This document shows positions 7,867-10,257 of a stretch of DNA of 10,257 nucleotides, piece after piece. The stretch is from an uncultured Prevotella sp. (lineage in GTDB: Bacteria; Bacteroidota; Bacteroidia; Bacteroidales; Bacteroidaceae), in the NCBI GenBank assembly GCA_900769055.1, contig CAAGFF010000217.1:1-10257 (forward strand), in the 5' to 3' direction. Below the pieces are notes generated by a model. It did no database searches. It saw only the letters and a list, made by a program, of their open reading frames with translations, and had not been told where the DNA came from. Both the position numbers and the translations under genes were made by a program. Position 1 is the stretch's first letter, and every line of letters begins with the position of its first letter.

Positions 7867-9426
7867 TTATTTCCTACTACCTTCACTTCTTATCTCCCCC
7901 GGAGTCTTTCCAAACTCGTCCTTGAAGCACTTGGCGAAATAGGAAGGGGCAGTAAAGCCCACGTCATAGGCAATCTCCGAGACTGAATGGTCGGTCGTCT
8001 CAAGGAGCTGTTTCCCCCTCGACAGTCTCGCCTTGCGCAGAAGCTCCACCGGCGTCACACCAGTCAGCGACTTCACCTTGCGGTAGAGCTGCACACGACT
8101 CATGCCCATCTCCTCGCCTATGCGCTCCACGTTGAAGTCGGGATCGTGAAGATGCTGCTGGAGGATGGTGCGGAAACGGTCGAGGAAGCAGTCGGAGACC
8201 CCACCTTCGGCAGAAACGGTCGAGATAGGAGCGACAACCTCGCTTGCCACCTCCTCATGAACAAAGACCTTAGCCAAATACAGACGATACGCCTGCACGA
8301 TAAGCCCGATGATGATAACCAATACTACCACAAAGCCGATGATGACATTCCGCTGGGTGTTTATCTTGTCGAAGTAAACATCCAGCTTGCCATGGAGGAC
8401 ATCAATATTGTCACTCACACGGCTTAGCTCCTGATACTGCATGAGCAGCAATTCGGCATTCGACTTGTCCACGACAGCCGAATGCAGGATGTTGTCACGG
8501 GAGTATTTCTCGCCATTTATAATTCTCAGCGCCAGCTGTATCAGCTCAAGTCCCTGAGTAGGATATATATATGTAGCCTCGAAAATACCTTTCCGGACCA
8601 GGTCAATGCCACCTCCGGGAGTTGGCAGCGCATCGACACCGAAATACCTGATGCCGTTCAGTCCATGAGCCAAGGCCACCTTGCGGGCACCATAGGCCAG
8701 ACGGTCGTTATGGCCAAACACGCATTGAATATCAGTAGTGCCACGCAGCACCTCTTCCATTGCCTTGCTGCCACTCTCCACGGTCCAGTTATCCTCACCG
8801 CAGGATATGACCTTTATGCCGGGAAAGCTATTCAACGCCTTGGCAAAGCCACGATGCCGTTCTATGGCAGGCGAGGAGCCTTTCAGTCCGCGTATCTCCA
8901 CAAGAGTCCCCCTGCCGCCCATACTGTTCGCAATCAGGTTTCCCATGGTATAGCCAATCTCGTAGTTGTCGGCCCCCATAAAGGCCGTATACTTGTTGGA
9001 GCTGGTCTTGCGGTCGAAGCATATCACGGGGATGCCGCTGTCGTATGCCTTGTCTATGACTGGCGACAGCGGTACGGCAGAATTTGGTGCGACGATAAGC
9101 AAATCGACCTTCTTGTCGATGAAACTCTCAATCTGCTCAATCTGCTTCAGGTCATCATCCTCGGCCGAGGCAAACTCCAAAGTCACATTGTTATGGGCGT
9201 AACAGCCTATCCTCAGCTCGTGGTTCTGCTTGTACCTCCATATATCCTCACTACATTGGGACACGCCAATGAGAATGTCATCTTCTTGAGAGCAAGACGA
9301 GAACAGGCTGCATACAACCAATGCACACACCAGCAATCTCTCCACGGTTCTACAGCCCTGACGATAATGCCCAAGCAGCCTTTTATATGTCGGACAAGCC
9401 TGTTGAAAAGCGGGTAGTTCCATCAT
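7867..9426 (-). CDS. Membrane-spanning regulator: periplasmic sugar-binding domain + AraC-type DNA-binding domain
   Basis: Predicted one-component transmembrane activator. Residues about 31-45 form a hydrophobic segment (signal anchor or signal peptide). About 52-335 is a ribose/LacI-type periplasmic-binding fold (Peripla_BP_4 like), with VDLLIVAP (107-114), PVICFDRK (133-140), GADNYEIGYTMG (151-162), GHNDRLAYGA (238-247) and YFGVDALP (261-268). Residues about 361-379 are a strong membrane helix. About 415-512 is the AraC double helix-turn-helix, with FNVERIGEEMGMSRVQLYRKV (431-451) and VSEIAYDVGFTAPSYFAKCFK (482-502). Bacteroides hybrid two-component regulators that sense fructose have a similar binding domain, but carry histidine kinase and receiver domains; here both are absent. 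The target is probably the susC operon downstream. Start: ATG at 9426 (or 9423); a GTG at 9345 would give a shorter protein with a more typical leader beginning MERLLVCALVV. Gene ends 126 bp before the ATPase. Confidence 0.9.
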   Translation of the reverse strand: MMELPAFQQACPTYKRLLGHYRQGCRTVERLLVCALVVCSLFSSCSQEDDILIGVSQCSEDIWRYKQNHELRIGCYAHNNVTLEFASAEDDDLKQIEQIESFIDKKVDLLIVAPNSAVPLSPVIDKAYDSGIPVICFDRKTSSNKYTAFMGADNYEIGYTMGNLIANSMGGRGTLVEIRGLKGSSPAIERHRGFAKALNSFPGIKVISCGEDNWTVESGSKAMEEVLRGTTDIQCVFGHNDRLAYGARKVALAHGLNGIRYFGVDALPTPGGGIDLVRKGIFEATYIYPTQGLELIQLALRIINGEKYSRDNILHSAVVDKSNAELLLMQYQELSRVSDNIDVLHGKLDVYFDKINTQRNVIIGFVVVLVIIIGLIVQAYRLYLAKVFVHEEVASEVVAPISTVSAEGGVSDCFLDRFRTILQQHLHDPDFNVERIGEEMGMSRVQLYRKVKSLTGVTPVELLRKARLSRGKQLLETTDHSVSEIAYDVGFTAPSYFAKCFKDEFGKTPGEIRSEGSRK

Positions 9427-9491
9427 TTTAGTTTATTTTATCGTTTAGGTCAGCTGGTCCAAAGGCCAAATACCGAATATAGCATAATAGA

Positions 9492-9536
9492 GACACCATG
9501 ACACCCACAGCATTGAAATACAAATGTCATGGTATC
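9492..9536 (-). promoter_or_regulatory. 12-bp hairpin at the 5' end of the regulator mRNA (or dyad operator)
   Basis: A perfect 9-bp inverted repeat (ACCATGACA at 9495-9503, TGTCATGGT at 9525-9533) extends to 12 pairs in minus-strand RNA through one G-U wobble (9492-9503 with 9525-9536), with a 21-nt loop. It begins within a few bases of the predicted transcript start of the regulator gene. It could stabilise the mRNA, act as an operator overlapping the start, or be part of a repeat family. No T-tract follows, so it is not a terminator. Confidence 0.5.
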
Positions 9537-9706
9537 ACATTTGCAAAAATAACACTTTTCTCCGATACCGCAAAGAAAAAGCGATTTTTTCGGTTCTTGT
9601 CAACGGCAGCATGGTTTGGCAGGTGAAGCGGAAAAGTCGAGTGGAGAACGGCAGCTCGCTTACTTCTCTGGGTCCATCCCGAGTTCTCATACCGAGAGCA
9701 AAAGTA
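9535..9706 (-). other. Non-coding or repeat-like stretch with a second promoter-like box and a 51-codon ORF
   Basis: TACTTTTG on the minus strand at 9706-9699 matches the -7 consensus but has no TTTG 19 bp upstream. It would transcribe a 51-codon ORF (9690 to the TGA at 9535) beginning MRTRDGPREVSELPF and ending RRKVLFLQM, which overlaps the regulator promoter. The ORF is rich in Arg and shows no domain. The stretch has the look of a dispersed intergenic repeat of Prevotella or Bacteroides that carries a promoter, but that impression is from memory. A real gene here is unlikely. Confidence 0.25.
9544..9574 (-). promoter_or_regulatory. Canonical Bacteroidetes promoter of the regulator gene
   Basis: On the minus strand TTTG (9574-9571) and TATTTTTG (9551-9544) are separated by exactly 19 bp, matching the Bacteroidetes -33/-7 consensus TTTG-N19-TAnnTTTG. 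The transcript would start near 9538, giving a leader of about 110 nt before the ATG at 9426. Unlike the susC promoter both elements are present, so basal expression of the sensor without an activator is expected. Confidence 0.7.
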
Positions 9707-9746
9707 CGACAATCCAGAGGAACGCTGTCCGCTTCCGTCCATTTAT

Positions 9747-9908
9747 CCCAAATCGGTCATTAGCGTTATGATGATAACAACTCTTGTTTTTGAACAGATG
9801 TCTATACGTTTTGAGGGCGCAATGGGGTTCCATTGTAACCGAAAAACGGAAAGGCAGATGACAAAAAGAAAGTTTGTTAGCGCATAATAGCCTAATGGCC
9901 GATTTGGG
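9747..9908. repeat. 162-bp element bounded by 17-bp inverted repeats
   Basis: CCCAAATCGGTCATTAG (9747-9763) is matched in reverse complement, with one mismatch, by 9892-9908. Beyond the 17 bp the two arms stay alignable inward to TTATG (9766-9770 and 9884-9888) after a small gap. The interior has a perfect 6-bp hairpin. Such a short palindrome-bounded unit with no protein domain resembles a miniature inverted-repeat element or a dispersed palindromic repeat. A 68-codon minus-strand ORF (9743-9949) spans it but has no recognisable domain and is probably incidental. No clear target-site duplication is seen. Confidence 0.55.
9820..9835. repeat. Small perfect hairpin inside the inverted-repeat element
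   Basis: CAATGG (9820-9825) and CCATTG (9830-9835) form a perfect 6-bp stem around a 4-nt loop. It lies near the middle of the 162-bp inverted-repeat element. No T-tract follows on either strand, so it is not an intrinsic terminator. Its role is unknown. Confidence 0.5.
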
Positions 9909-9948
9909 TTTATGACCGAATAAGTCCGTTTATGTCCGTTTACAGCCA
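9909..9948. repeat. Four phased 10-bp units beside the inverted-repeat element
   Basis: Consecutive decamers TTTATGACCG, AATAAGTCCG, TTTATGTCCG and TTTACAGCCA follow without gaps directly after the right arm of the inverted repeat. The third is the best copy; the others differ at two or more positions. A weaker echo (GTCCGCTTCCGTCCATTTATCC) lies at 9727-9748, outside the left arm. The exact 10-bp period, one helical turn, suggests either a protein-binding repeat or a decayed simple repeat. Confidence 0.45.
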
Positions 9949-9976
9949 TAGGCCAATAGCTTTAAACAGTCGGGAG

Positions 9977-10257
9977 GATGACAGGAAACCGCTGGAATAC
10001 AAGGCCTTCGTTGAATTCTTATACGGGAAATTGGTTGCCGACAAAGGCTATATCAGCAAGAACGTTTTCGTTAAGCCAAATGAGCAGAGCCAAGTTTACT
10101 TGAGTTATGCCATGGCGAGAAAAGGTCGGATTTATTCCAACCTTTTCCAACGCCTGTTCGTGGACGGCATACAGCTTATCACCAAACTTAAAAACAACAT
10201 GAAAGGTGCTTTGATGAGCGTGTCGGACAAACTGCTGCTCAGGAAACGTGCCATCAT
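9977..10257 (+). pseudogene. IS982-family transposase fragment, 5'-truncated and running off the right edge
   Basis: DDE transposase of the IS982 type. From 9977 the plus frame reads DDRKPLEYKAFVEFLYGKL, then ADKGYISKN, and later LFQRLFVDGIQLIT, KLKNNMKGALMS and DKLLLRKRAII, all highly characteristic of Bacteroidales IS982 elements; the D of ADKGY is a likely catalytic residue. The N-terminal half expected upstream is absent: the frame stays open back to a stop at 9893-9895, but the sequence there is repeat DNA and shows no transposase similarity. Between SKN and LFQRLF there are 26 extra codons (10064-10141) not expected in the family. The catalytic glutamate region would be beyond the window. 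The copy is therefore almost certainly inactive. It is the only gene-like feature on the plus strand. Confidence 0.8.
10064..10141. repeat. Apparent 78-bp in-frame insertion within the IS982 transposase
   Basis: The transposase reads ...ISKN, then 26 unexpected codons (beginning VFVKPNEQSQVYL, ending GRIYSN), then LFQRLFVDG..., where the family normally goes directly from KN to LFQRLF. The insert is bounded by AAC on both sides (10061-10063 and 10139-10141), which could be a 3-bp duplication. It holds two palindromes, CAAGT-TT-ACTTG (10091-10102) and GCCATGGC (10109-10116). The expected uninterrupted sequence is recalled from the family, not aligned here. Confidence 0.45.

Noticed and set aside
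8482..9417. Plus-strand ORF of 311 aa
   Set aside because: Antisense to the regulator, whose minus frame has continuous binding-domain motifs; the plus product has no recognisable domain.
9524..9763. Overlapping small ORFs on both strands upstream of the regulator (79 and 71 aa)
   Set aside because: They overlap each other and the predicted promoter and show no domain or sensible start context.
9909..9948. CRISPR-like array
   Set aside because: Units are 10 bp with no spacers, and no cas gene is present.
9743..9949. Minus-strand ORF of 68 aa as a real gene
   Set aside because: It lies across an inverted-repeat element and decamer repeats, and has no promoter or domain that can be supported.

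Overview
The window looks like a piece of a Bacteroidales chromosome, most likely Prevotella or a close relative. This rests on a SusC/SusD pair, Bacteroidetes-type promoters (TAnnTTTG at -7), start sites with no clear Shine-Dalgarno, and an IS982-type transposase fragment resembling those of this order. All complete genes lie on the minus strand, so the map reads from right to left.

In transcription order: (1) A repeat-rich, apparently gene-free stretch of about 550 bases (9427-9976) separates a broken, plus-strand IS982-family transposase at the right edge from the regulator. It holds a 162-bp inverted-repeat element, a phased 10-bp repeat, a small hairpin, and a canonical promoter followed at once by a 12-bp hairpin. 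(2) A 519-aa membrane-spanning regulator (7867-9426) joins a periplasmic sugar-binding domain to a cytoplasmic AraC-type DNA-binding domain, with no kinase or receiver between them. (3) A 479-aa P-loop ATPase with a C-terminal PD-(D/E)XK-like domain (6301-7740) lies between the regulator and its presumed targets. Its promoter is embedded in a symmetric array of four copies of TGGCGGAAT. (4) A polysaccharide-utilisation operon follows: susC-like transporter (3031-6147), susD-like lipoprotein (1268-3001), and a GH32 fructan hydrolase that runs off the left edge (1-1228).

How it probably works (inference): fructan pieces are bound at the cell surface by the SusD-like lipoprotein, imported by the SusC-like TonB-dependent receptor and cut to fructose in the periplasm by the GH32 enzyme. 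The released sugar could be sensed by the periplasmic domain of the regulator, which would then activate the susC promoter; that promoter has a good -7 element and no -33 element. The ATPase is probably an unrelated, self-regulated cargo gene. A hairpin plus T-tract (6215-6279) appears to end its transcript just before the susC promoter.

Most worth a second look: the four-site symmetric operator at the ATPase promoter, the kinase-less sensor-regulator, the hairpin between the ATPase and susC, and the compound repeat and IS982 debris at the right end, including an apparent 78-bp in-frame insertion in the transposase.
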